Shown here: positions 35,767 to 45,027 of the stretch, piece after piece
How the letters are laid out: each line of letters starts with the position of its first letter
How positions within the stretch are numbered: the stretch's first letter is position 1
Origin: Pseudomonadota bacterium
GTDB taxonomy: Bacteria > Desulfobacterota > Binatia > Binatales > Binataceae
Assembly: GCA_021325025.1 (NCBI GenBank)
Contig: JAJPHZ010000018.1
Location: 1 to 64,000, forward strand
Reading direction: 5' to 3'
DNA: 64,000 bases
Position numbers and translations under genes: made by a program
Notes under the pieces: model-generated
Databases searched by the model: none
What the model was told of the DNA's origin: nothing
What the model saw: only the letters and a program-made list of their open reading frames with translations

Positions 35767-37092
35767 ATGCGCTTTGCGATCACTACCCTGGGCTGCAAGG
35801 TCAATCAGTACGATTCGGCGATGATCGAGGCGCGCCTGGGCGCGGCCGGCCTGCAACGGTGCGACTTCGACCAGGTGGCCGACGTTTACGTCGTCAACAC
35901 CTGCACCGTGACCGACCGCGCCGACGCCGAAAGCCTCAAACTGGCGCGCCGCGCGCGCCGCCTCAACCCCCACGCGCGCGTAATCATGACCGGATGCCTG
36001 GCACAGGCGAATCCCTCCACCTTGGCCGCGGCGCCTGAAGTCGATCAGGTGATCGGCCTGACCCGTATCGACGACCTGGTACGCGCCGCGGCCGGCCAGG
36101 ACACGACGCGCGTGATGGTTTCCAATCTGCGCAAGGGCCGGGCCGCGATCGACGCCGCCGCAGTGGTTCCCGCCGGTCAGACCCGCGCCTTCCTGAAGCT
36201 GCAGGAAGGATGCGATCAGTTTTGCAGTTTCTGCATCGTGCCGTTCTCGCGCGGCGCCTCGCGCAGCGTGCCGCCCCGCCGGGTGCTCGAAGTGCTCGAT
36301 GCGCTGCATGACCAGGGCTTCAAGGAAGTCATCCTCTCCGGCGTCCATCTGGGCGGCTATGGCAAGGACCTGTCGCCGCCGGTGACCTTGATGGCTCTGC
36401 TGGAGATGATCGCGGAGCGCTGTTCGATTCCGCGCGTGCGGCTGAGTTCGATCGACCCCGAGGAGCTGAGCGACGGGATAATCGACCTGGTGGCCGGCGC
36501 GGACAAGTTCTGCCCGCACTTTCATCTGCCGCTGCAAGCGGGCGACGACCGGATCCTGGAGCGGATGCGCCGCCGTTATCATACCGTCGACTACCGTGAG
36601 CGGGTCGAGCGGATTTTGGCGCGCATGCCGGAGGCGGCGATCGGAACCGATCTGATTGTCGGCTTTCCCGGCGAGACGGCTGAACACTTCGAACGCTATT
36701 TTGCGTTTATTCAAAGCTTGCCGCTGGCATATTTCCATGTTTTTCCCTATTCGGTTAGATCAGGTACGACGGCCGCCAGGTTGGGCGGCAAGGTCGACGC
36801 CCGTGAAATCAAGGTCCGCGCCGTGCGCCTGCGCGAGTTGGGCGAGCAGCGGCGCCTGGCATTCGTCAGGCGCTTTGTAGGGACAAGGCTGAAGGTACTG
36901 ATTGAAGAGACTCGTGAGCCCGGCTGCCAGCGGCTGCGCGGTTACAGCCGCAACTACATCAAGGTCCTGATCCAGGGAGCGGATGAGCTTAAAAACCATG
37001 AGCTCGACGTTGAGGCATCGGCTGTCGACGGTGTGGCACTGGTTGGCAGGGTTGGTCAGCCCCAAGCCACCGCCGGGGGCAGCCGAGGCTGA
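35767..37092 (+). CDS. mtaB: tRNA t6A37 methylthiotransferase MtaB
   Basis: 441 residues from ATG 35767 (the frame is open earlier within mnmA). The N-terminal UPF0004 domain has TLGCKVNQYDS. The radical SAM cluster is CDQFCSFCIVPFSRG. The C-terminal part carries a TRAM-like region. The motif set is that of MtaB rather than MiaB. It adds methylthio to t6A37, the base made by the TsaE pathway also encoded in this window. Its end overlaps rnc by about 110 bases. Confidence 0.92.
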   Translation: MRFAITTLGCKVNQYDSAMIEARLGAAGLQRCDFDQVADVYVVNTCTVTDRADAESLKLARRARRLNPHARVIMTGCLAQANPSTLAAAPEVDQVIGLTRIDDLVRAAAGQDTTRVMVSNLRKGRAAIDAAAVVPAGQTRAFLKLQEGCDQFCSFCIVPFSRGASRSVPPRRVLEVLDALHDQGFKEVILSGVHLGGYGKDLSPPVTLMALLEMIAERCSIPRVRLSSIDPEELSDGIIDLVAGADKFCPHFHLPLQAGDDRILERMRRRYHTVDYRERVERILARMPEAAIGTDLIVGFPGETAEHFERYFAFIQSLPLAYFHVFPYSVRSGTTAARLGGKVDAREIKVRAVRLRELGEQRRLAFVRRFVGTRLKVLIEETREPGCQRLRGYSRNYIKVLIQGADELKNHELDVEASAVDGVALVGRVGQPQATAGGSRG

Positions 37093-37822
37093 GGCCGAGC
37101 AACGTCCGCTGGCGCTGGAACGGGCGGTCGGCTATTCCTTCACCCGTCCCGAACTTTTGAAGTTGGCCCTGACCCATCCCAGTGCCGCCGAAGGCAGCGA
37201 TCAGCATTACGAGCGGCTGGAGTTTTTGGGCGACGCGGTGCTCGACCTGGCAATTGCCGACATGCTGATGCGCCATTTTCCCGACGGCAAGGAAGGACTG
37301 CTGTCACGCCAGCGCGCCTCGATCGTCAACGCCCGCACCCTGGCCGCCAAGGCACAGGCCATCGGACTAGGCCAGTGCCTGCTGCTGGGCCGCGGCGAGG
37401 AAAAGAGCGGTGGGCGGTACAAGACCTCGATTCTGGCAGCCGGCTTCGAAGCCCTAATCGGCGCGATTTATTCCGACGGCGGCCTGGCGCAGGCGCAGCA
37501 GGTGGTGGAGCGGCTGTTCGGCGGCGATATCGGCGGGCCGACGGTGGAACGTGATTACAAGACCGAGTTGCAGGAAGCGGCCCATCGCTTCTTCCGCGCC
37601 CATCCGGTCTACGAGGTGATCAGCGAGAGCGGACCCGATCATGCCAAACGCTTTGTCACCCGCATCCGTATCGGCTCGCGCCAGTTTGGCGTCGGCGAGG
37701 GATCGAGTAAGAAGCTGGCCGAGCAGGCCGCCGCGCGCCAAGCCCTGGAGGTGATTCGCAGCGAACAGGCGCCGCAAGGACAGCCACAGCAGGAGGGAGC
37801 CGATGGCCAGCGGCGGCGTTGA
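36983..37822 (+). CDS. rnc: Ribonuclease III
   Basis: 279 residues from ATG 36983 (GGGAGCGG just upstream). The RNase III domain has the signature ERLEFLGDAVLDLAIADML; the double-stranded RNA-binding domain covers about 200-265. The first 42 residues are an extension beyond the usual start and include a Trp-rich amphipathic stretch (TVWHWLAGLV). Later starts (ATG 36998, GTG 37031) would reduce the overlap with mtaB. It processes rRNA and structured mRNA. Its last 20 bases overlap era. Confidence 0.93.
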   Translation: MSLKTMSSTLRHRLSTVWHWLAGLVSPKPPPGAAEAEAEQRPLALERAVGYSFTRPELLKLALTHPSAAEGSDQHYERLEFLGDAVLDLAIADMLMRHFPDGKEGLLSRQRASIVNARTLAAKAQAIGLGQCLLLGRGEEKSGGRYKTSILAAGFEALIGAIYSDGGLAQAQQVVERLFGGDIGGPTVERDYKTELQEAAHRFFRAHPVYEVISESGPDHAKRFVTRIRIGSRQFGVGEGSSKKLAEQAAARQALEVIRSEQAPQGQPQQEGADGQRRR

Positions 37823-38702
37823 GTATCGGGCCGGCTACGTGGTGCTGTGTGGGCGCTCCAACGTAGGCAAGTCCACGCTGCTCAACAGGATCGTCGGCGA
37901 GAAGGTGGCAATCGTCACGCCCCGTCCGCAGACCACGCGCCGACGCATTGTCGGCGTCCGCACCGACCCCGACGCGCAATTGATTCTGGTCGACACCCCC
38001 GGTCTGCACGAAGCGACCCGGCTGCTGAATCGGCGCATGGTGGAGGTGGCGCGCGCGGCGATGGCCCAGGGGGATGTGCTGGCGGTGGTGGTCGAGGCCG
38101 GCGAGAGGCTTGCGGCGGAGGATCGCGCGGTCCTGGCCGAGGCCGCACGGCTTGGGCGGCCCACAGTCGTGATCATCAACAAGATCGATCTGGTGCGCCG
38201 CGCGTGGCTTATCCCGCTGGCACAGGAATGCCTGCGTCTGGTGCCCGGTGCGGAAATCGTGCCGGTCAGCGCCCTGTCCGGGGAGAACGTCGCGGAGTTG
38301 TGCACCACGCTCAAGGGGATGCTGCCGGCGGGACCCGCGCTGCTGCCAGAGGATCAGTACACCGATCAGACCGAGCGCGCGCTGGTCGAGGAAATCATCC
38401 GCGAAAAGATCTTCCTCGCGATGCGCCAGGAGATTCCGTTCTCCACCGCGGTCAAGGTCGAACAATTCACCGAGCTTGAAGACCGCGGCCTGGTGCGAAT
38501 CCATGCCACCATCATCGTCGACCGCGACTCGCACAAGGGCATGATGATCGGGGCGGGCGGCCGCCGGCTCAAAGAGATCGGTCAGGCGGCGCGGCTCGAG
38601 ATCGAGCAGCACCTGGGAATGAAGGTCTTCCTGGCGCTCAATGTTAAAGTCGAAAAGGACTGGACGCGCGACCCGCGCCGCCTCGCCGAGCTGGACCTGT
38701 AA
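37803..38702 (+). CDS. era: GTPase Era
   Basis: 299 residues. The G domain has G1 GRSNVGKST (usually GRPNVGKS), G3 DTPGLHE and G4 NKID. The C-terminal KH domain has GAGGRRLKEIG. Era assists 16S rRNA maturation and 30S assembly. The rnc-era order with overlap is widely conserved. Confidence 0.95.
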   Translation: MASGGVEYRAGYVVLCGRSNVGKSTLLNRIVGEKVAIVTPRPQTTRRRIVGVRTDPDAQLILVDTPGLHEATRLLNRRMVEVARAAMAQGDVLAVVVEAGERLAAEDRAVLAEAARLGRPTVVIINKIDLVRRAWLIPLAQECLRLVPGAEIVPVSALSGENVAELCTTLKGMLPAGPALLPEDQYTDQTERALVEEIIREKIFLAMRQEIPFSTAVKVEQFTELEDRGLVRIHATIIVDRDSHKGMMIGAGGRRLKEIGQAARLEIEQHLGMKVFLALNVKVEKDWTRDPRRLAELDL

Positions 38703-39061
38703 GAGCCGAGCCTAGCGTCGAAGCAGGCATCGCCTGCCGCCGCAGATGGCTGACGGCCCCTCATGCGCTGACCGGAGTGCGGTTAAGGCGATGCGCATAG
38801 GTTTTACCATCAAGTGACTTTTTTGAGGGGATTTTCGAGAATCGCCGCTGGACGGCGCGCGAGCATGGGTGACAGGGTAGGTTGCGGCCTCCACGCCATA
38901 GAGTGAAAACCGTAAAGCCGCAGACAAAACAGCGCTGTAGTACACTACCGCCGCCTGCTCCGGCAGAGCGCAGACACGAATCCAGTCTCACCCGGAGCGC
39001 CGGGTAAATTGTGGACCGTGGGGCGTTCTGCGGCTAGACCGCAGCCCACCGCGGCGCTGCG
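38703..39061. other. Intergenic region between era and the convergent HTH gene
   Basis: No gene is supported. The only structure noted is a 6-bp inverted repeat (CTGCGG-CTAGA-CCGCAG, 39028-39044) without a T tract, about 20 bases past the end of the convergent gene. Confidence 0.5.
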
Positions 39062-39382
39062 TCAGCGCCCGGCAGGAATGGTCGCCTTATTCAGCCACTG
39101 GTCGATGGCCGAGCGGCGGAAGCGCCAATCGCTGCCGACCCTGAAGCCGGGAATCCGCTTGTTCTTGAGCAAACGGTAAATCGTGCTCGGATGACAAAGC
39201 AGATATTCCGCCAGCATCGGAACGGTCAGAATCTGATCGCCCGATTCCTTGGACGGCTTGGTCAGCAATGGATTGATCAGCGGAGGTTTCCCGCTCGCTC
39301 CATTACCTGCGGCCTTGGCTTCGCCGTTGCTGGTTGCCTTTACGCGCCCCATCGCCTTGCTCTTTTTTGCCAACTTTTTCAC
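39062..39382 (-). CDS. Excisionase-family helix-turn-helix protein
   Basis: 106 residues. A Lys/Ala-rich N-terminal tail (1-50) is followed by a compact MerR/excisionase helix-turn-helix: LTVPMLAEYLLCHPSTIYRLLKNKRIPGFRVGSDWRFRRSAIDQWL. Proteins of this type occur as stand-alone regulators in many genomes and need not be linked to mobile elements; no integrase is adjacent. Function unknown. Confidence 0.75.
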   Translation of the reverse strand: MKKLAKKSKAMGRVKATSNGEAKAAGNGASGKPPLINPLLTKPSKESGDQILTVPMLAEYLLCHPSTIYRLLKNKRIPGFRVGSDWRFRRSAIDQWLNKATIPAGR

Positions 39383-39790
39383 GGGTCTAATGCGGTTCTG
39401 TGCAATTAGCTTGCCATCCGCGCCCGGGGCGGCTCCCGCCCGATTTCGGCCAAGAGTGCTATGACGGCTATTTTCAGCAAACGGCAGCTTTCCCGCCTAA
39501 ACCGCAACTGTGGCAACGAACCATATTGTCGAGAAACTAGCGGCTTTTTCACCGCCGCCGCCCAGGCTGACCAATCGTTCAGACCAGGACAATCTAACCC
39601 CGTTCGGTTTTTGCAAGCAAGAAAAATGACGCGCCTGGAGGCTGCTCACTAGCGCCGTGAGGCGGGGAACTGTGCCACGCAGGTTGTGCAGGGTGTCGCA
39701 CTTTTCCACGCTTTCTGACGCCCTCGGATACAGCTTGAATTATTCGGAGAGCTGATGAGCGAATGCTAAAAAACCGCTAAAATTTTATTG
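39383..39790. other. Intergenic divergent region upstream of der
   Basis: No gene is supported. The right end is AT-rich with TAAAAT at 39778-39783, a good -10 box only eight bases before ATG 39791 of der. No matching -35 element was found at the expected distance. Confidence 0.5.
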
Positions 39791-41206
39791 ATGACTGCTA
39801 CGCGGACATGCACAAGCCGTACAGCGCTGCCCGGAGTCAGCCCCGGACTGCCGGTCGTGAGCCTGGTAGGACGCGCTAATGCGGGCAAATCCACACTTTT
39901 TAATCGAATTACCCGCCGCGGCCGCGCCATCGTCAGTCCCATTGCCGGTACCACCCGCGACCTCAACCTGCTCGCCGCCGAGCATCAGGGCCGCCACTTC
40001 GCTGTGGTTGACAGTGGTGGATTGGAGCTGGGCGCCGAGGGACTCAGCGAGCGCGTTGCGGCTGAGGCGCTGCGGGCGGTTGCCGCCGCCGATGTGGTGG
40101 TGTTCGTGGTGGACGGCAGGGCCGGGCTGAGCGCCGCCGATACCGAAGCCCTGTCGCTGATTCGCGAGGTCGGCCGTCCCATTCTGCTCGCCGTCAACAA
40201 GCTGGATTCGCCCGCGCTCGATGCCGGCGCGGCGGAGTTCCATAGCCTCGGCGTAGAGCGGCTGTTCATGGTCTCGGCTTCGCATGGCCGGGGAGTGGAA
40301 GAATTGCTCGACGCGATTGTTGAGCTGCTGCCGACTCAATCGGCACAGGCAGCGGCGCCGGTGGATTTGCGGATCGCGCTGATCGGCCGGCCCAACGTCG
40401 GCAAGTCATCGCTCACCAACTGCCTGGCCCGAGCGCAGCGTTCACTGGTGGATGCCACGCCGGGCACCACCCGCGACCCCGTCGACGTCAGGATCGCCTC
40501 CGACGGTCACGAACTCATTCTGATCGACACGGCCGGTATCCGGCGGCCGGCCCGCGTCGAGGGCGAACTGGAACGTCATTCGGTGGGGCGCGCGATCGAG
40601 ATCATCCGCCGCGCCGAAGTCCTGCTGCTGGTCGTGGACGCCAGCGAGGGTATTACCGATCAGGACGCGCGGCTGGCACGCCTGGTGGAAAGCGCAGACC
40701 GCGCCTTGATGGTGATCTGCAACAAATGGGATGTTGCAGCGCGAACCGGTCGCAAACAGGCCTCCTTCACTCGCGACGCCCATCAGCGCTTTCCGTTCCT
40801 GGAATTCGCCCCGTTGATCTATACCTCGGCGACCACCGGCGACGGTGTGCGCGACATCCTGCCCGAGGCGCTCAGAGTGGGTGCGAATTTCCGCGCGGTC
40901 TTCCAAACCGCCCATCTAAATCGCATCCTGGAGCAGGCTACCGCGGCGATGGACCCGCCGCTGGTGGCCGGGCGGCGCCTTAAGCTGCTTTATGTGACGC
41001 AAGTTGCCAGCTCCCCGCCGCGTCTGATGTTCTTCTCCAATCTGGAGCGCGACATCCCGGCCCATTATATCCGCTTTCTGGAAAATCGCTTCCGCGCAGC
41101 CCTGGGACTGAGTGGCACGCCGCTGCGGATGGTGTTCCGCAAACGCGGCGCGGTTAAAAGTGATCATCGCCAGGCGGCGGCTGCCGACTACGATCAGGAT
41201 CGGTGA
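39791..41206 (+). CDS. der: GTPase Der (EngA)
   Basis: 471 residues from ATG 39791 (TTG 39788 is possible). Two G domains in tandem: G1 GRANAGKST in the first (about residues 25-33; usually GRPNVGKS) and GRPNVGKSS in the second (about 200). DTAGIRR and NKWD of the second domain are present. A KH-like C-terminal domain ends near residue 460. Der is required for 50S assembly. Its stop overlaps the next start (GTGA). Confidence 0.95.
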   Translation: MTATRTCTSRTALPGVSPGLPVVSLVGRANAGKSTLFNRITRRGRAIVSPIAGTTRDLNLLAAEHQGRHFAVVDSGGLELGAEGLSERVAAEALRAVAAADVVVFVVDGRAGLSAADTEALSLIREVGRPILLAVNKLDSPALDAGAAEFHSLGVERLFMVSASHGRGVEELLDAIVELLPTQSAQAAAPVDLRIALIGRPNVGKSSLTNCLARAQRSLVDATPGTTRDPVDVRIASDGHELILIDTAGIRRPARVEGELERHSVGRAIEIIRRAEVLLLVVDASEGITDQDARLARLVESADRALMVICNKWDVAARTGRKQASFTRDAHQRFPFLEFAPLIYTSATTGDGVRDILPEALRVGANFRAVFQTAHLNRILEQATAAMDPPLVAGRRLKLLYVTQVASSPPRLMFFSNLERDIPAHYIRFLENRFRAALGLSGTPLRMVFRKRGAVKSDHRQAAAADYDQDR

Positions 41207-41493
41207 GCGAGCGCGCCTCCAACATGACGATCGCGGACATGCGCATCGGAGATCGCGCCTGGGTCGACCCGAACGCGTGGGCGCCGCTGCGCGACGGCAC
41301 CAGCTTTCTACTGGGGACCTTTCCTGCCTATGCCGAACCCGATGAAGCGGCGCGGATGCTAATCGAGCGGGTAGCCGGCGGATGGCTGGTGCACGCCAGC
41401 CAGGTCAACAATCCCAACTGGCGCATCAGCCGCGGCCTGCCATGGCCGGGCGCCGGCGAGGGCGACCTGATGCCGGTTGTGAAAATCCTGTGA
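41203..41493 (+). CDS. Small conserved-looking protein of unknown function
   Basis: 96 residues from GTG 41203, overlapping the der stop by four bases; ATG 41224 (MTIADMRIGDRAWV) is an equally plausible start. It is rich in Trp and Asp, predicted mostly beta (GTSFLLGTFPAYAEPDEA, GGWLVHASQV), soluble, with no Cys pairs or signal. I do not recognise a family. Overlap with der suggests co-translation. Codon use is like the neighbours. Confidence 0.6.
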   Translation: MSERASNMTIADMRIGDRAWVDPNAWAPLRDGTSFLLGTFPAYAEPDEAARMLIERVAGGWLVHASQVNNPNWRISRGLPWPGAGEGDLMPVVKIL

Positions 41494-41566
41494 GGCGCGC
41501 CGTTGACCGCTATTCGCCGGGATTGTGCGCTTGGTTAATATTAAACGAACGGCCCGGGCGCTTGCG

Positions 41567-43099
41567 ATGATTTTAATTCTCGACTTTGGCAGCCAGTACA
41601 CGCAATTGATAGCGCGACGCGTGCGCGAGGCGCGGGTCTATTGCGAAATCCATCCGTATAACCTGGCGCTGGAGAAGATTCGCGCGCTCAATCCAAGGGG
41701 CATCATCCTGTCCGGCGGTCCCGCCAGCCTCTACGAACGCGATGCACCCAATATCGAGCGTGCCGTGCTGGATATCGGCTGTCCGGTGCTGGGTATCTGC
41801 TACGGCATGTACGTGATCGCGCAACACTTCGGCGCCCGCAGCGCCGGTGCCGCGCGCCGCGAGTACGGCCCCGCGACCCTCACCATCGACCAGCCCGACG
41901 AACTATTCGAGGGGCTGGGCGGCAGCCAGCATCTGGTGTGGATGAGCCACGGCGACCGCGTCGAGGAGCTGCCGCAGGGTCTGTGCGCGATCGCGCACAC
42001 TGACAATTCGCCCTACGCCGCGGTGCGCAGCCACGACGGCCGCCTGCGCGGCATCCAGTTCCATCCCGAAGTTGTCCATACGCCGCAGGGTGTCGCCATC
42101 CTGAGCAACTTTGTTCACAGGATTTGCGGCGAGCCCGGCGATTGGACGATGGCCAACTTTATCGAGACCAAGGTCGCCGACATTCGCGCCCGGGTTGGCG
42201 CGCAGGATCGGGTCCTGATGGGCCTGTCGGGCGGCGTGGATTCGTCGGTGGCTGCGGCGCTGATCCATCGCGCGATTGGCGACCGCCTGCACTGCGTGTT
42301 CGTCGATACCGCCTTGCTGCGCGCCGGCGAGCGTCAGCGGATGGAGGAGGTGTTCGCTCGTCAACTCGGTATCGCGCTGACGGTTGCCGATGCCTCGCAG
42401 TTGTTTTTAGAGCGGCTAGCGGGTGTCACCGACCCCGAGCACAAGCGCCGCATCATCGGGCATACCTTCATCGAGGTCTTTGAGCAGCAGGCCCGGGCGT
42501 TGGGCGGCGCGCGCTTTTTGGGTCAAGGCACGCTCTATCCCGACGTCATCGAATCGGTGTCGTTCAAGGGTCCCTCCGCCACTATCAAGAGCCATCATAA
42601 TGTCGGCGGACTGCCCGAGACGATGCGCTTTGAGCTGATTGAGCCGCTGCGCGAATTGTTCAAGGACGAAGTGCGTGAACTGGGGCGCCGGCTCGGATTG
42701 CCGGGCGACGTCGTGGATCGCGAGCCGTTTCCCGGGCCCGGATTGGCAATTCGGATCATCGGCGAGGTAACGCGCGAGCGGCTCGACTTGCTGCGCCGCG
42801 CCGACCGAATCGTGATGGAAGAGACGCGTGCGGCGGGATTGCAGCAGCGGCTGTGGCAGAGCTTCGCGGTACTGCTGCCGCTCAAGACGGTCGGCGTGAT
42901 GGGCGACGGACGCACTTATGAAAGCGTGCTGGCGATTCGCGCGGTGGAGTCCTCCGACGGGATGACCGCGGATTGGGCGCGGCTTGACCCCGCCGTCCTG
43001 GCCCGCCTCAGCAGCCGCATCACCAACGAAATCCGGGGCATCAACCGCGTCGTCTACGACATCACCTCCAAGCCGCCGGCGACGATTGAGTGGGAATAA
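41567..43099 (+). CDS. guaA: GMP synthase (glutamine-hydrolysing)
   Basis: 510 residues from ATG 41567. The class I amidotransferase domain has Cys78 in GICYGM and the HPE motif in QFHPEV. The ATP-PPase has [10 protein letters not shown], and the C-terminal dimerisation domain ends in the conserved PPATIEWE. It converts XMP to GMP. gltX starts two bases after its stop. Confidence 0.97.
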   Translation: MILILDFGSQYTQLIARRVREARVYCEIHPYNLALEKIRALNPRGIILSGGPASLYERDAPNIERAVLDIGCPVLGICYGMYVIAQHFGARSAGAARREYGPATLTIDQPDELFEGLGGSQHLVWMSHGDRVEELPQGLCAIAHTDNSPYAAVRSHDGRLRGIQFHPEVVHTPQGVAILSNFVHRICGEPGDWTMANFIETKVADIRARVGAQDRVLMGLSGGVDSSVAAALIHRAIGDRLHCVFVDTALLRAGERQRMEEVFARQLGIALTVADASQLFLERLAGVTDPEHKRRIIGHTFIEVFEQQARALGGARFLGQGTLYPDVIESVSFKGPSATIKSHHNVGGLPETMRFELIEPLRELFKDEVRELGRRLGLPGDVVDREPFPGPGLAIRIIGEVTRERLDLLRRADRIVMEETRAAGLQQRLWQSFAVLLPLKTVGVMGDGRTYESVLAIRAVESSDGMTADWARLDPAVLARLSSRITNEIRGINRVVYDITSKPPATIEWE

Positions 43100-43100
43100 A

Positions 43101-44537
43101 GTGACAGTTTGCACCCGTTACGCGCCCAGTCCGACCGGCTCGCTGCATATCGGCAACGTCCGCTCCGGACTGTTCGCCTACCTGTTCGCGCGCCACCACC
43201 GCGGCCGCTTCATCCTGCGCATCGACGACACCGACCGGGAGCGCTCCACGCAGGAGTCGTTGGAGGAGATAATCGCCAGCCTGCAATGGCTGGGGATCGA
43301 ATGGGACGCCGGCCCGCCCGATCGGCGTTACTTCCAGTCCAGCCGCTTCGACCGCTACCGCGAGGCGGCGCTGCGCCTGCTGCGCGAGGGCAAGGCCTAT
43401 CCCTGCTACTGCACGGCTCAGGAGTTGGAAGCCAAGCGCCGGCAGGCCGAGCGCGAGCGGCGCAAACCCGGCTACGACGGCACCTGCCGCGATAAGCCGT
43501 ATGAGGCCGGCCTGCTGCTGCCCGACCGCAATTCCGGCCGCAACTACACCATCCGCTTCCGTTCGCCGCGCGAGGGTCAGACCGTGGTCGAGGACCTGGT
43601 CAAAGGGCATTCGGTGTTTCAAAACAGCGAATTGGACGACCTCATCATCTTCCGCTCCGACGGTGTGCCGACCTACAACTTCGCCACCGTAGTGGACGAC
43701 GCCGATTTCGAAATCACCCACGTGGTGCGCGGCGACGACCATCTGCCCAATACGCCCCGCCAGATCCAGATTTTCCTGGCGCTGGGATACACACCGCCCG
43801 CCTACGCGCATCTGCCGATGGTGGCGGGGCCCGACGGCAAGCCGCTGTCCAAGCGCCATGGCGCAACTTCGGTCTTCGCCTATCGCGACGCGGGCTATTT
43901 TCCCGAAGCGCTGCTCAACTATCTGGCGCGCATGGGATGGTCGCACGGCGATCAGGAAATCTTCTCCAAGCAGGAGCTGATCGAGTACTTCGGCTTCGAG
44001 GCCTGCGGCAAGTCGCCAGGCATCTTCAATCCGGAAAAGCTGCTATGGCTGAACTTCCATTACCTCAAGCAGCGCCCTCCGGCGCAGCTTGCACGCGAGG
44101 TGATCCCGTTCATCGAAAAGCGCGGCTATAAAATCCCCGGCGACGAGAAATGGCTGGAGAAGATGGTGGTCACGCTGCGCGAGCGTGCCAAGACGCTGGT
44201 GGAGTTGGTCGACTTTGCGCACTTCTACCTGAGCGACGATATCAAGGTTGATCCCAAGGCGGCGGCAAAGTTCCTCAAGCCCGACATCGCGGAGCCATTG
44301 AAGGCGCTGGCCGAAGGAATCGCAGCACTGAGCGATTGCAGCGAGAGCGCCGTCCAGGCAGTGTTCGAGCAGGTGCTCGCCCGCTTCGGGCTAAAGCTCG
44401 GCCAACTGGCGCAGCCGGTGCGGGTGGCCCTGACCGGGGGCACCGTCAGTCCCGGCATCTACGAAGTAATCGCGGTGCTGGGCGCGTCGCGCACCGTCGA
44501 GCGTCTGAACCGCGCGGTCGCGTCCATTGGCGCGTGA
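43101..44537 (+). CDS. gltX: Glutamyl-tRNA synthetase
   Basis: 478 residues from GTG 43101, two bases after the guaA stop; the frame is open further upstream inside guaA. The HIGH motif reads HIGN (SPTGSLHIGNVRSG) and the KMSKS motif reads LSKRHGA. The C-terminal anticodon-binding helical domain is complete. Class Ic synthetase for Glu-tRNA. Confidence 0.96.
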   Translation: MTVCTRYAPSPTGSLHIGNVRSGLFAYLFARHHRGRFILRIDDTDRERSTQESLEEIIASLQWLGIEWDAGPPDRRYFQSSRFDRYREAALRLLREGKAYPCYCTAQELEAKRRQAERERRKPGYDGTCRDKPYEAGLLLPDRNSGRNYTIRFRSPREGQTVVEDLVKGHSVFQNSELDDLIIFRSDGVPTYNFATVVDDADFEITHVVRGDDHLPNTPRQIQIFLALGYTPPAYAHLPMVAGPDGKPLSKRHGATSVFAYRDAGYFPEALLNYLARMGWSHGDQEIFSKQELIEYFGFEACGKSPGIFNPEKLLWLNFHYLKQRPPAQLAREVIPFIEKRGYKIPGDEKWLEKMVVTLRERAKTLVELVDFAHFYLSDDIKVDPKAAAKFLKPDIAEPLKALAEGIAALSDCSESAVQAVFEQVLARFGLKLGQLAQPVRVALTGGTVSPGIYEVIAVLGASRTVERLNRAVASIGA

Positions 44538-44539
44538 CG

Positions 44540-44653
44540 ATGAAAATTCGGGGTACGCAAACTAGCGTCACCGATTGGCATCGCGCGCCTGCCGCACTGT
44601 CGACGCTCGTTGTCGCCCGGTCGGGGATTCACGGCAGAGGTTTAGTCCGATAG
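44540..44653 (+). pseudogene. Possible N-terminal remnant of a SET-domain protein
   Basis: A 37-codon frame beginning two bases after the gltX stop ends in LVVARSGIHGRGLVR. The SGIHGRGL pattern is how many bacterial SET-domain proteins begin (R.S.IHGRGLFA). The frame stops at TAG and no further SET motifs follow. It may equally be a chance match. Confidence 0.3.
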
Positions 44654-44813
44654 TTCCAAGCAGGTGACCGAGCCGGGCAACGCGAGTCAATCTGCAATAC
44701 GTGATGCAACGCTAATCAAACGTCGTCAAAGTGCGCTATACCTTCAGCAGGGCCGCACGATTGTCGGATCGTGCATCGAGGGATTCCGCGCCCGGCGGCG
44801 CGGGGCCCTAGCG

Positions 44814-44918
44814 GGGTGTTGAGAAAGCAGGATTCTGGAGTTTACCAAGCAGGTGGTCCTCAACACCCTGTATAGGAAAGTGGCTTCCTTCCTTAATCTT
44901 CTCTCCCTTTGGGAGAGA
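44814..44918. repeat. Intergenic inverted-repeat element
   Basis: GGGTGTTGAG (44814-44823) and CTCAACACCC (44859-44868) form a perfect 10-bp inverted repeat. Next to it, TCTCTCCC-TTT-GGGAGAGA (44900-44918) forms an 8-bp hairpin of the same type as those at 28.9 and 29.5 kb. TTCAACACAC near 44951 repeats part of the left arm. No transposase is present. The rest of the 44654-45027 gap shows no gene. Confidence 0.6.
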
Positions 44919-45027
44919 TAAGAGAGAGGGAGCACGCTGTGAAAATCCTTTTTCAACACACTTGCTAAGGCTGTCCAATCCGTCCGGCCTGAAGTAGCCT
45001 GTGGGCGAGGACGCGGACCAATTCGCC

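Noticed and set aside
39028..39044. Inverted repeat CTGCGG-CTAGA-CCGCAG as a terminator
   Set aside because: Stem is short and no T tract follows on either strand.
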